A stretch of DNA of 64,000 nucleotides from a bacterium (GTDB taxonomy: Bacteria; Eisenbacteria; RBG-16-71-46; CAIMUX01), in assembly GCA_030431975.1 (NCBI GenBank), contig JAUIHP010000019.1, positions 62,001 to 126,000 of the forward strand, given 5' to 3'. The notes beneath the pieces were generated by a model. It had not been told where the DNA came from. It made no database searches and saw only the letters and a program-made list of their open reading frames with translations. The translations under genes and the position numbers were made by a program. Shown piece by piece: positions 19,030 through 27,532 of this stretch; positions within the stretch are counted from its first letter, which is position 1, and each line of letters starts with the position of its first letter.

Positions 19030-19737
19030 GTGAAAACACTCTCGAACAAGAACGGACACCGGGTCCGCGGCACGCGCGGGTTTGCATTCCCGCTTTTGGC
19101 CGTTGCCCTGGTCGTGGGTTCGTTTCTGGCCGGATGCGGTGAGCGCGAACGTGTGACCTCGTCGGAGCCGACCGACGCTCCCGGATTCGTCGACCGAGGT
19201 TGGAGTTCCTTCTCAGGTGGCGACTTCGAGGATGCTCTGGCCGACTTCACCCAGGCCATCGGACTGGATCCGAACCTCGGGGAAGCGTATGTCGGCCAAG
19301 GCTGGTCGCGGCTCAAGGGAACACCGAGCTCGACGAATCTGACCAACGCGATTCTTTCCTTTCAGGATGCGCAGTCGCGTGGAGAGAACGGAGCCGAGGT
19401 TCGCGGCGGAATCGCTGCAGCCCAGTTGGGGCTCGGCGCTTCGGCGAACCTGAATCTGGCGATCAGTGAAGCGCAGGCGGCCCGAACCGCAGACGCCGCT
19501 TTCCAGTTCGAACACTTCACGAGCTTCGACATCAAGGACCTCTGGCTGATCGAGGTGTTCGCCCGTGCGGCCCAGGGGAACCTGACTTCCGCAGTGCAGC
19601 TCGGGAACAACGTCGACCCGACGACACTCGACTCCGGCAACCCCTCCACGTGGGTTGTCGACGGAACCACCTTCAGCACCTTTGAGGGAGCGGCCCTGGC
19701 CTACCTGCACGGCCTCTCCGAGGACCACTCAGGATGA
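19030..19737 (+). CDS. TPR-type lipoprotein
   Basis: A 235-residue lipoprotein. After a charged n-region and hydrophobic core, the lipobox FLAGC puts the lipidated cysteine near residue 37. The mature part contains at least one clear TPR unit (DRGWSSFSGGDFEDALADFTQAIGLDPN, split here as DRGWSSFSGG and DFEDALADFTQAIGLDPN) and more helical repeats. TPR proteins usually bind partners, so it may anchor or assemble the neighbouring secreted proteins. GTG at 19030 is chosen because AAGGAAAG lies just upstream and the n-region is then normal; the frame is open back to 18982. It sits 47 bases after the cohesin-like gene and 14 bases before the subtilase start. Confidence 0.78.
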   Translation: MKTLSNKNGHRVRGTRGFAFPLLAVALVVGSFLAGCGERERVTSSEPTDAPGFVDRGWSSFSGGDFEDALADFTQAIGLDPNLGEAYVGQGWSRLKGTPSSTNLTNAILSFQDAQSRGENGAEVRGGIAAAQLGLGASANLNLAISEAQAARTADAAFQFEHFTSFDIKDLWLIEVFARAAQGNLTSAVQLGNNVDPTTLDSGNPSTWVVDGTTFSTFEGAALAYLHGLSEDHSG

Positions 19738-19751
19738 TGGGAGTAACGAAC

Positions 19752-22619
19752 ATGAAAATGCCGAAGGTCGCCGGGATTCCGGCCATCCTCCTAGGAACCT
19801 TCCTCGTTCTGGCGACGCAGTCCGTCGAAACGGCGGACGCTGCCCGGATGGCACGTTCGACCGGACTGACCGCGGCGGCGGCGTCCAAGGTCGATCCGCG
19901 CCTGAAGATGGCGTTGGCTCAGCCCCGCCATGATGATTCCTACGTGACCTCCGCGGGACGACTGCTTCCGATATTCGGAGAGACGGCTGCGGAACTGACG
20001 TTTCCCGTCTTCATCAAGACGGAACTCAACGACGCGGAACTCGCCGAGTTGGGGGTCGCCCGCGACGTTCGAGTCGGGAACATCGTGACCGCCCGCGTCA
20101 GCGAACGCGATCTCAACCGTGTGGCGTCTCATCCCGAGGTTGCCGCTGTGGAGGCGGGGTACTGGCTGTCCCCTTCCCTCGATCGCTCGATTCCGGAAAC
20201 ACGTGCCGATCGGGTCAATCAGGCCGGGACCGGGTTTACCGGGGAGGGAGTTCTTTACGGACTCCTCGACGATGGGATCGACATTACGCACGATGACTTC
20301 AAGGACTCGAACGGGAACACCCGGATCAAGTTCGTCTGGGACCACTTCGGCCAGGGAACGCCTCCATCTGGATTTAGCTACGGCGTCGAGTATTCGCAAC
20401 AGCAGATCGATAACGGTCAGGCTTCGGCGTTTCTCAATGAAGGTGGGCATGGTTCCCACGTAGCAGGGATTTCCGTCGGTGATGGATCCTCTTCGGGGGC
20501 CGGCTATCGAGGCGTCGCTCCGGATGCCGACATCATTGCCGTCGTCAACGGCGGCTGCGACCTTTTCTGCTACGGCGGTGGGTTCGGTCCTTTCGGCCAA
20601 CAGACCACGGTCGGCTCTTTGGATGCGCTGACATACTTCGAACAGAAGGCCTCACAACTCGGTCAACCTCTGGTCATCAATCAGAGCCAGGGCGTGACGA
20701 TGGGACCGCATGACGGAACGACGCTCTTTGAGCAGGCCTACAACCAGTTCATCCAGAACAACGACACCATCATCTGTGTGGCTTCCGGAAACGATCAGGA
20801 AGCGGACTGGCACAGTGTCGCAAACGTCTCCTCCGGCGGCAGTGCCACGTTTACGGCGAATCACGAGACGACGCAGTCGGGTCCTCTGGGTGAAATCTTC
20901 TTTGAACTCTGGTGGGACACGGGACGTCAGTTCCAGATCGATATCACGACACCGGGTGGAGAGACCGCGAACCTTGACGCGAGCACCGGCGGGAACGTCA
21001 TGCTGGTCACGAGTTCGCGTCAGGACAGCGTCATCTTTGCGACGACGCAAAGCCATCCTGCGAACCAGCAGGGCAACGCCCTTCTGTGGTTGCGCAACTT
21101 TTCCAGCGGAGTCGAAGGCGGCAACTGGCAGGTAAGGGTCAACTCGGTCAGCGGATCCGGACCCGTTCACTTCTACGCCGAACGCAACCAGTTCCAGTTC
21201 AAGGTCAACAACGCGAGTCTCGACAACATCGTGGCCATGCCCGGTTCGGCCGACGAGGTCATTACGGTCGGCTCCTACAACACGCGTTTCGACTGGGAGA
21301 GCATTGCCGGGGCCATCAACGTTCCGGATACGAACCCGTTGAGCGACATCTCGGGCTTTTCGTCACAGGGTCCGCGTCGCGACGGCGGACAGAAACCGGA
21401 CATTGCGGCGCCCGGACAGTGGATCATCTCGACCCTGTCGGCTTCGCACCAAACCCAGCAGGCCCTCATCATCAACGATGGCCAGCAGCACATGGCTCTT
21501 TCCGGTACGTCGATGGCCGCACCGCACGTGGCTGGAGCGATCGCGCTGATGCTGGAAAAGGACCCCACGTTGACCCGCACCGAGGTCAAACAGATCCTGC
21601 AGGACACCGCCCGCCGCGACGGATTCACCGGCGGAGGAACCTGGGACAAGGCGTTCGGTCACGGAAAACTCGATGTCGAGGCGGCGGTCAACGCTGTCGA
21701 GGGCGGGACGAAGAACTGTTCGAATCCCGGAGACGCCAACGAGGACTTCTCGACGAACGTCCTCGACGTTGTCGCCACGGTGAACCACGTTCTCGCGATC
21801 CAGACGCTTTCCGCCGGCGGGCAGGCCTGTGCCGACCTGGACGGAACGTCGGGCGTTTCCATCGGAGATGTTGCCGCCATCGTCTCCCGCATTCTCTCGT
21901 CGGGTCTACCGCGCCCCGCGCTGCAGGCTGCGGCTGAGAATCCGGAAGCCGTCGAGTGGGGCGCAAACCGGGACGGCGCCGGCTTCACGCTGCTCCTCGA
22001 CCCGGGCCGGGTGGGTGCAGTCGAAGCTGTTGTGGGCTTGCCTCGCGGTTTCGAGCTCGCAGGTGAGCCGGAACTCCAGAATGCCAAGGCGGGAGTCTCT
22101 CTGGCTTGGCGGGAGCATCTCGGTCAGATCAAAGTTGCCGCATACGATCTCAAGGGCCGCGCCCTGGGGCTCGGTGATCTGCCTTTGGCCGTCCATCTAC
22201 CGGTGGTGGCTACCTGGGATGGTGGGCAGTCCGTCGAGGACATGCGGGTCGACCACATTCGCCTCTCCGATCCGCTCGGACGCAAGCTGGTGCTCGCTGA
22301 GACGCCGGACTTGGGTGAAGACGCCGAAGGCTCGATCGGAGCCTTGGGCATGGGCGCCCAGGCCTGGCCGAATCCGACCGCCGGTCTGACCCAGATTCGC
22401 TACCAACTTCAGGGCTCCGGTCCGGTCGACATCGATGTCTACGACACGGCCGGTCGCCTTGTGCGGTCGCTGTGGGAAGGACATCAGCTTTCCGGTGCGC
22501 ACACCCTGCACTGGGACGGACGGAACGATCAGGGCCTGGAAGTTCCCGATGGAGTGTACTTCGTCCAGCTGAGCAGCGACGACGCGGAGGAAAGCCGGAA
22601 GATCCACGTCGTCCGGTAG
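19752..22619 (+). CDS. Secreted subtilisin-like protease with dockerin-like repeat and sorting module
   Basis: A 955-residue S8 protease. A signal peptide (1-~30) and propeptide-like region precede the catalytic core. The triad is D173 (LLDDGID), H233 (GGHGSHVAG) and S587 (SGTSMAAPHVAG), with oxyanion N in ASGND. A beta-rich insertion lies between H and S. Residues ~655-718 form a dockerin type I-like pair of calcium loops (D-A-N-E-D-F-S-T-N-V-L-D, then D-L-D-G-T-S-G-V-S-I-G-D), each followed by a helix. The last ~85 residues are a FlgD-Ig-like sorting module. ATG at 19752 has GGGAG 8 bases upstream. It is the last gene of the unit with the cohesin-like protein. Confidence 0.9.
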   Translation: MKMPKVAGIPAILLGTFLVLATQSVETADAARMARSTGLTAAAASKVDPRLKMALAQPRHDDSYVTSAGRLLPIFGETAAELTFPVFIKTELNDAELAELGVARDVRVGNIVTARVSERDLNRVASHPEVAAVEAGYWLSPSLDRSIPETRADRVNQAGTGFTGEGVLYGLLDDGIDITHDDFKDSNGNTRIKFVWDHFGQGTPPSGFSYGVEYSQQQIDNGQASAFLNEGGHGSHVAGISVGDGSSSGAGYRGVAPDADIIAVVNGGCDLFCYGGGFGPFGQQTTVGSLDALTYFEQKASQLGQPLVINQSQGVTMGPHDGTTLFEQAYNQFIQNNDTIICVASGNDQEADWHSVANVSSGGSATFTANHETTQSGPLGEIFFELWWDTGRQFQIDITTPGGETANLDASTGGNVMLVTSSRQDSVIFATTQSHPANQQGNALLWLRNFSSGVEGGNWQVRVNSVSGSGPVHFYAERNQFQFKVNNASLDNIVAMPGSADEVITVGSYNTRFDWESIAGAINVPDTNPLSDISGFSSQGPRRDGGQKPDIAAPGQWIISTLSASHQTQQALIINDGQQHMALSGTSMAAPHVAGAIALMLEKDPTLTRTEVKQILQDTARRDGFTGGGTWDKAFGHGKLDVEAAVNAVEGGTKNCSNPGDANEDFSTNVLDVVATVNHVLAIQTLSAGGQACADLDGTSGVSIGDVAAIVSRILSSGLPRPALQAAAENPEAVEWGANRDGAGFTLLLDPGRVGAVEAVVGLPRGFELAGEPELQNAKAGVSLAWREHLGQIKVAAYDLKGRALGLGDLPLAVHLPVVATWDGGQSVEDMRVDHIRLSDPLGRKLVLAETPDLGEDAEGSIGALGMGAQAWPNPTAGLTQIRYQLQGSGPVDIDVYDTAGRLVRSLWEGHQLSGAHTLHWDGRNDQGLEVPDGVYFVQLSSDDAEESRKIHVVR

Positions 22620-22651
22620 AGACTTCCGAGTCGTTCGGTAAAGACTTCCGA
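22614..22651 (+). repeat. 16-bp direct repeat, period 22
   Basis: CGGTA(G/A)AGACTTCCGA occurs at 22614-22629 and again at 22636-22651 with one mismatch. The first copy spans the subtilase stop codon. It lies just before the operon terminator. It could be a small duplication or a protein or RNA-processing site; nothing else supports a role. Confidence 0.6.
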
Positions 22652-22687
22652 CCAGCGGGGCTTTTGCCCCAAGTCGGCCATCGAAGT

Positions 22688-22724
22688 GCGGGCTCTGCCG
22701 AGAAAGCAGAGCCCGCTTTCGTTT
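22688..22724 (+). terminator. Rho-independent terminator of the cohesin/subtilase operon
   Basis: A perfect 11-bp stem GCGGGCTCTGC / GCAGAGCCCGC (22688-22698 and 22706-22716) with a 7-base loop is followed by TTTCGTTT. A smaller GGGGC-tttt-GCCCC hairpin lies upstream at 22657-22670. Position 69 bases after the subtilase stop fits the end of the three-gene operon. Confidence 0.9.
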
Positions 22725-22821
22725 CCTCGCAACGGGGAAACTTCCATCAACATCGCGTTTTGGCCTCCCGATAGTTCCAAATGTGGGTGCGGGTGAAAAC
22801 AACCACGAACCGGGACCGTCG

Positions 22822-23787
22822 ATGACAGCACAACCGAATGCACTCCCAGAGGTTCCGCAGATCCTGGTCGTCGAGGACGACCCCGATCTGCGCAAGATCC
22901 TTCGCGCGATTCTCATGCGAGAGGGCTACACCGTCCTCACTGCCGGCGACGGGGAAGAGGGCCTGCAGGTCGTGGAGACACAGCAGCCTGATCTCATCCT
23001 TCTCGACGTCATGATGCCGAAGATGGACGGGCGGGAACTCTGCCGGATCCTGAAGTCCAATCTGCACACGTCGCAGATTCCGATCATCATGCTGACCGCG
23101 ATGTCGGAAACGGCAGACCGGATCGGCGGGCTCGACCTGGGCGCGAACGACTATGTGACCAAGCCCTACGAGCAGCGCGAACTCCTGATGCGCGTACGCA
23201 ACCTCCTCGATTGGGGCAAGCTGCAGCGCGACGCCAACCCGCTGACGGGGCTTCCCGGAAACAAGGGGATCGAACGCCAACTGGCCCTGCGTGCCTCTGG
23301 GGATGAGCCGTTCGTCTTCATGTACCTGGACGTCGATCACTTCAAGCCCTTCAACGATTTCTACAGCTATCAGAAGGGCGATCAGGTCATTCGGCTTCTG
23401 GCCTTCCTGCTGCGGCAATCTGTCGACGATCTTGGAACTCCGGAGGACTTCGTCGGGCACGTGGGAGGGGATGACTTCGTTGTCATCACGCATCCTGACA
23501 CGGCGCAGGATGTCGGTGAGCGGATCATCCAACGGTTCGATGAACAGGTCCGTGAACTCTACAACGAGAAAGACCGGATGACCGGCTACATCGAGACGAC
23601 GAATCGACAGGGGAAGCAGCAACGCTATCCGGTCATGACTCTGACCATCGCTGCGGTCCTTAGCACGACGGCTACCGAGATGCACGTTGCCGAGATTTCC
23701 GACTTGGCCGCGGAACTGAAACGATTCGGTAAGACCCAGGCAAAGAGTGTGCTCGTCTGGGATCGCCGCGGCGAGGGGGACTCCTAG
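22822..23787 (+). CDS. Response regulator with receiver and divergent GGDEF-like domain
   Basis: A 321-residue cytoplasmic protein. Receiver domain ~12-130: acidic pair EDD, phospho-acceptor D in LLDVMMPKMDG, T in MLTA, and K in VTKPYE. The C-terminal ~150-310 is a GGDEF-fold domain with LDVDHFKPFNDFY and KGDQV, but the signature loop reads GGDDF and the I-site arginine position is T (TPED instead of RxxD). It may be a weak diguanylate cyclase or a degenerate signal-binding domain. ATG at 22822 is chosen because it leaves a short N-terminus before the receiver; GTG at 22783 is in frame but unsupported. It is followed 3 bases later by a receiver-only gene. Confidence 0.85.
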   Translation: MTAQPNALPEVPQILVVEDDPDLRKILRAILMREGYTVLTAGDGEEGLQVVETQQPDLILLDVMMPKMDGRELCRILKSNLHTSQIPIIMLTAMSETADRIGGLDLGANDYVTKPYEQRELLMRVRNLLDWGKLQRDANPLTGLPGNKGIERQLALRASGDEPFVFMYLDVDHFKPFNDFYSYQKGDQVIRLLAFLLRQSVDDLGTPEDFVGHVGGDDFVVITHPDTAQDVGERIIQRFDEQVRELYNEKDRMTGYIETTNRQGKQQRYPVMTLTIAAVLSTTATEMHVAEISDLAAELKRFGKTQAKSVLVWDRRGEGDS

Positions 23788-23790
23788 CGC

Positions 23791-24213
23791 ATGGTACCGG
23801 TTACCGACAACGGCTCTCCGAAACGCCGGATTCTGGTCGTCGACGACGAGGTCTACATCGTTCACATACTGGAGTTCAGCCTGACGATGGAAGGCTATGA
23901 GGTCGTGACGGCGTCGTGCGGCGAAGAAGCGTTGCGCAAGGCTCGCGAGTGTCACCCCGATCTTATCGTTCTCGATGTCATGATGCCGGGCATGGACGGA
24001 TTGGAAGTGTGCCGTCACCTTCGCGAGGACGATGAACTTTCCGCGACTCCGATTCTGATGTTGTCGGCCAAGGGACGTCCCGTCGATCGCGAAGCGGCGA
24101 TCTCCAAGGGAGCCGACGACTACATCGTGAAGCCGTTCAGTCCCCGCCGTCTCCTCGACCGGATCCGCTCTCTCTTCGAAGAGACCACCCTGGACCGCGC
24201 TTCCAACGAGTAA
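23791..24213 (+). CDS. Single-domain response regulator
   Basis: A 140-residue CheY-like receiver with no output domain. Key residues: DDE acidic cluster near 18-20, phospho-acceptor D in VLDVMMPGMDG near 63, S in MLSAKG, and K in IVKPFSP. Such proteins act by protein contact, in phosphorelay or as motor/kinase modulators. The start ATG is 3 bases after the stop of the GGDEF-like regulator, with GAGGGGG upstream inside that gene, so the two are cotranscribed and probably share a kinase that is not in this window. A candidate terminator follows directly. Confidence 0.9.
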   Translation: MVPVTDNGSPKRRILVVDDEVYIVHILEFSLTMEGYEVVTASCGEEALRKARECHPDLIVLDVMMPGMDGLEVCRHLREDDELSATPILMLSAKGRPVDREAAISKGADDYIVKPFSPRRLLDRIRSLFEETTLDRASNE

Positions 24214-24252
24214 CGGGCCCCGACCCGGGGGCTCCGTCATTCCTCTTTTTTC
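24213..24252 (+). terminator. Candidate intrinsic terminator after the response regulators
   Basis: ACGGGCCCC (24213-24221) can pair with GGGGGCTCCGT (24227-24237) around a 5-base loop, with one bulge. A TCCTCTTTTTTC tail follows. The tail starts a few bases after the stem, so efficiency is uncertain; it would separate the regulators from priA. Confidence 0.55.
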
Positions 24253-24282
24253 GAAAACAGGGTTCGGCTACGTTCCGAGCTC

Positions 24283-26403
24283 ATGTCGACTCTACTCCGC
24301 CAACTTTATGCCGAGGTTGCCCTGTCCACCGGAATGGACCGGCTGCTGAGCTACGCGGTTCCGTCCGAGTTGGAACTCGAGCCGGGCCATCGCGTTCGTG
24401 TTCCTCTGGGGCGCACCGAAGCACATGGCTATGTTGTCGGTCTCAGCTCGGATCGTCCGAACTTTCCGCGCATCCGCGAGGTTCTGGCGGTCGAACCGGC
24501 AGAACGGTTGGTGCCGGACGAGCTATTGGAGCTGACGCACTGGGTCTCGCAGTACTACCTGGCTCCGTGGGGGCAGGTGATGGAGTCCGCCCTTCCCGCC
24601 AACATTCGGAAGGGTGGGTTTCGGGACCGGCGATTCAAGGCAGCGGCCAACGAGACGGGTGGGGAAACCGACACCGACATCGAAACCGAAACCGACGGCA
24701 AGACCGACGCCGACAAGAACGTTGAGTCGGATCGAGGTGACGAAACGAGTGAACGCTCTCTCCGTCTCACGGCCGACCAGTCTGCGGCTCTGCAGTCGAT
24801 TCAGAGCGCTCTCCAGACCGGTTCCTACCGGCCCTTTCTGCTCTACGGTGTGACGGGCAGCGGCAAGACCGAGGTCTACCTGCGTGCAGCCGCCGAAGTT
24901 CTGGAACGGGGCGGGCAGGTTCTCTTTCTGATTCCTGAGATCGCCATGGGTGCTCAGATCCTGGCCCGGGTGCAGGCGCGGTTCCCGGAACAGGTCGGTC
25001 TCTACCACAGTCAGGCAGGAGCGGCGGAGCGGCGTCGCGTTTGGGTGGGCGCCGGAAACGGTACGCTCCCCATCGTGGTGGGTGCGCGTTCGGCGGTTTT
25101 CGTTCCGATGCCGAACCTGCAACTGGTCGTTGTCGACGAAGAACACGAGGCGGCCTACAAGCAGGAAGATTCGCCCCGCTATCATGGCCGCGACGTTGCG
25201 ATCTATCGGGCTCGCGCGTCTTCGGCTGTGGTCGTTCTCGGTTCGGCGACGCCTTCGCTCGAGAGTTGGGACAACGCCAAACAGGGAAAGTACGAGCGCA
25301 TCGAGCTCCCGGACCGAATCGACTCCCGGCCCAAGGCGGAGGTCGAGGTGGTCGACCTTTCCGCGGACGACGAAGACGACGCAACCTCGTCCCACAGCTC
25401 CCAGGTGTTTTCCCCACGACTCATCTCGCTAATGGGCGAACGCCTGCAACGCGGTGAGCAGACCATTCTGTTTCTCAACCGACGCGGGCATTCGACGGTG
25501 GTCCAGTGTGGCGATTGCGGGGAGACGATTTCCTGCGAGAGCTGCGACGTCGTCATGACGTTTCACCGTTCCGATCAAAGACTCCGCTGTCACTACTGCA
25601 ACTCCCATCGCCGCGAGCCGGATCGATGCGCCGAGTGTGGCGGCGGGCACTTCTTCTACGGCGGGTTCGGAACGCAGCGAATCGAGGAGGAGCTTCAGGA
25701 CCTGCTGCCACGCGCGCGGGTGGCGCGAATGGACCGGGACGCGATGAAATCCCGAGGTTCGCACGGCCGTCTCGTCGAGGAGATGGAGGTCGGGGACGTC
25801 GACATCCTTCTTGGAACACAGATGGTGGCGAAGGGATTCGACTTTCCGCGAGTGACTCTGGTTGGAGTTCTTTTCGCCGATCAGGAGTTCCTGCTTCCGG
25901 ACTTTCGCGCGGGGGAGCGGGGTTTTCAGATTCTGACCCAAGTCGCCGGGCGTGCTGGTCGAGGCGACCGAGCCGGAAGGGTCGTCTTTCAGACGCTCAT
26001 GCCCGAGCACTACGTCATTCGTGCCGCAGCCGAGCAACACTACGAGACGTTTGCCGAACAGGAAACCGACTACCGGCGAGATCTCGGGTATCCACCGTTT
26101 GGGAGAATCATCCATCTGCTCATCGACGGCGCCAAGGAGGCGCATGTCGAGAACCGTGCCGAGCACATCGCTGAACGTATCAGTGCACGAATCGCCGAGG
26201 GCCGGGTCCCCGCGCGCTCGATCGGTCCGGCCCCGATGCCCATTTCCCGTTTGAAGGGACAGTATCGCTGGCACCTCGGCCTCATCAGCCAGTCGGTGCG
26301 TGCGCTTCACGACCTCGCGCGTTTTGCCCTCGAGGACAAGCCTCCGCGAGGTCTGTCCGGGACGCGCATCGTGGCTGATGTTGACCCTGTCTCCATGCTT
26401 TAG
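24283..26403 (+). CDS. priA: Primosomal replication-restart helicase PriA
   Basis: A 706-residue 3'-5' DNA helicase that reloads the replisome at stalled forks. The N-terminal 3'-end-binding domain (1-~110) has WVSQYY. The helicase core has Walker A GVTGSGKTE near 188-196, DEEH in motif II, and GSATPS in motif III. The zinc-binding insert carries paired cysteines (CGDCGETISCESCD, then CHYC and CAECGG). C-terminal motifs GTQMVAKGFDFP and GRAGRGDRAGR are present. Odd: an acidic Thr/Asp/Glu-rich linker (~122-162) encoded by an imperfect hexamer tract separates the DNA-binding and helicase domains. The ATG at 24283 gives the family N-terminus. No partner primosome gene is adjacent. Confidence 0.94.
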   Translation: MSTLLRQLYAEVALSTGMDRLLSYAVPSELELEPGHRVRVPLGRTEAHGYVVGLSSDRPNFPRIREVLAVEPAERLVPDELLELTHWVSQYYLAPWGQVMESALPANIRKGGFRDRRFKAAANETGGETDTDIETETDGKTDADKNVESDRGDETSERSLRLTADQSAALQSIQSALQTGSYRPFLLYGVTGSGKTEVYLRAAAEVLERGGQVLFLIPEIAMGAQILARVQARFPEQVGLYHSQAGAAERRRVWVGAGNGTLPIVVGARSAVFVPMPNLQLVVVDEEHEAAYKQEDSPRYHGRDVAIYRARASSAVVVLGSATPSLESWDNAKQGKYERIELPDRIDSRPKAEVEVVDLSADDEDDATSSHSSQVFSPRLISLMGERLQRGEQTILFLNRRGHSTVVQCGDCGETISCESCDVVMTFHRSDQRLRCHYCNSHRREPDRCAECGGGHFFYGGFGTQRIEEELQDLLPRARVARMDRDAMKSRGSHGRLVEEMEVGDVDILLGTQMVAKGFDFPRVTLVGVLFADQEFLLPDFRAGERGFQILTQVAGRAGRGDRAGRVVFQTLMPEHYVIRAAAEQHYETFAEQETDYRRDLGYPPFGRIIHLLIDGAKEAHVENRAEHIAERISARIAEGRVPARSIGPAPMPISRLKGQYRWHLGLISQSVRALHDLARFALEDKPPRGLSGTRIVADVDPVSML
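24664..24718 (+). repeat. Imperfect GAAACC/GACACC hexamer tract inside priA
   Basis: Degenerate 6-base units of the type (A/G)AAACCG and ACCGAC run in frame and encode alternating Thr-Asp/Thr-Glu dipeptides in the linker of PriA. Because units are six bases, copy-number change would keep the frame. Confidence 0.6.
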
Positions 26404-26453
26404 CATTGACGAGTCATGCCGGACGATTGGATGAATGTACGGAAGAACGCATG

Positions 26454-26500
26454 GACGCACGAGCGCACTAACGGACAGACGCACGAGCGCACAAACGGAC
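26454..26500 (+). repeat. Two 23-bp direct repeats in a GACGCACG-rich tract
   Basis: GACGCACGAGCGCAC(T/A)AACGGAC occurs at 26454-26476 and 26478-26500 (period 24, one mismatch). Flanking DNA from ~26420 to 26525 is built from related ACGGAC/ACGCAC words. It lies between the priA stop and the HAD phosphatase start, on an otherwise gene-free 150 bases. Confidence 0.75.
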
Positions 26501-26553
26501 TGACGAACGGACGGACGGGCGACGCCTGCGGGTCTGATTGAAGGGAACACTTG

Positions 26554-27243
26554 GTGACCTCGACTCCACTTTCTTTTGCCGACAAGGAACTCTTTTGCTT
26601 CGACAACGACGGGACGCTCTTCCGTTCAGAAGAGGTCGCGAACCCGGCCATCAAGCGGCGCTACGTTTCCTTTGTCCGCTCTCAGGGACTGGATCTGCCT
26701 GAGCCTTCCGATGATCGAATTCTCGAGCTGACCGGACAGCCTGGACCTGTCTTCTATCGCGAGTTGCTGCCCGCCGAGTTGGCCGGGAAGTGGTCTGAGT
26801 TTCGCGAGATGTGCATAGACGAAGAGGTCCTCGAAGTGCTGGATCGGGGCCGGTTCTTCGAGGGGATCGAGGACCTCCTCACCGCCCTCAAAGAGCGGCA
26901 GAAGAAGATTGCCCTGATCACCAACGCCGGCCATCGCTACATTGGAGCCGTCGCCGAGCGCCTGAACTACGACTACTGGCTGGACGGTCTCTACCACTTC
27001 GGGAAGGACGGGCTTCAGACCAAGGGGGAGATGATCGAACGCGCCATGTCGGACCTTGGGACGCGCAGCGCCGTCATGATCGGGGACCGCAAGTCCGACA
27101 TCGAAGGGGCTCAGGCTGCAGGGATTCCGTCTGTGCTCTGCCGCTACGGATTCGGACACCCGGAGGAGTCGGCCGGCTCGGACGTCCAAGTGGACTCTGT
27201 GAACGAGCTGACCCGCTGCCTTCTTGACTCCTCGTCCGGCTGA
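26554..27243 (+). CDS. HAD-family phosphatase (phosphoglycolate phosphatase-like)
   Basis: A 229-residue cytoplasmic hydrolase of HAD subfamily IA. Motif I is DNDGT near residues 17-21, where the first Asp is the nucleophile. Motif II is ITNAG near 124. The motif III lysine lies in TKGEMI near 155, and motif IV is GDRKSDIEGA near 176. The cap domain lies between motifs I and II. The substrate is unknown; phosphoglycolate or a sugar or nucleotide phosphate would fit the family. GTG at 26554 is chosen with GAAGGG upstream; an adjacent TTG at 26551 is equally placed. It stands alone between the repeat tract after priA and the promoter of the next gene. Confidence 0.85.
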   Translation: MTSTPLSFADKELFCFDNDGTLFRSEEVANPAIKRRYVSFVRSQGLDLPEPSDDRILELTGQPGPVFYRELLPAELAGKWSEFREMCIDEEVLEVLDRGRFFEGIEDLLTALKERQKKIALITNAGHRYIGAVAERLNYDYWLDGLYHFGKDGLQTKGEMIERAMSDLGTRSAVMIGDRKSDIEGAQAAGIPSVLCRYGFGHPEESAGSDVQVDSVNELTRCLLDSSSG

Positions 27244-27435
27244 GAAGCTGGTTCCTTCGCCGCGCGGATCTGGGAAGGCCCCACACCCGTGTCTGCGGAA
27301 ACCCCTGACGATTGGCTTTTAAGCCCGGGAACGGAATCGTCAAACAGGTGTATTCTGTACAGGGACAAACAGTTCGGGCATTCTTGGAGGTTGTCCGGGG
27401 TGTGCCTGTCCCACTTCGCCGGTCCGGTCGGGTTC

Positions 27436-27465
27436 TTGACACTTTGGAGAACCGCCGCCTACTCT
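27436..27465 (+). promoter_or_regulatory. Candidate sigma-70-type promoter
   Basis: A perfect TTGACA at 27436-27441 and TACTCT at 27460-27465 are separated by 18 bases. They lie 68 bases upstream of the lipoprotein ATG at 27533, with a leader ending in AGGAG. The -10 is a poor match, so this is a candidate only. Confidence 0.5.
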
Positions 27466-27532
27466 CAGGCCGCCGAGAGAGGAACGACTCGGCGTTCCCG
27501 CCGGGGAACCGAACCTACGAATAGGAGAAACG

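Noticed and set aside
16832-22619. Cellulosome or polysaccharide-degrading system
   Set aside because: No glycoside hydrolase or carbohydrate-binding module is visible; the dockerin-like repeat is on a protease.
22747-24240. Long minus-strand open frame (~497 codons) opposite two response regulators
   Set aside because: Both plus-strand frames have complete receiver motifs; the antisense frame has no recognisable domain.
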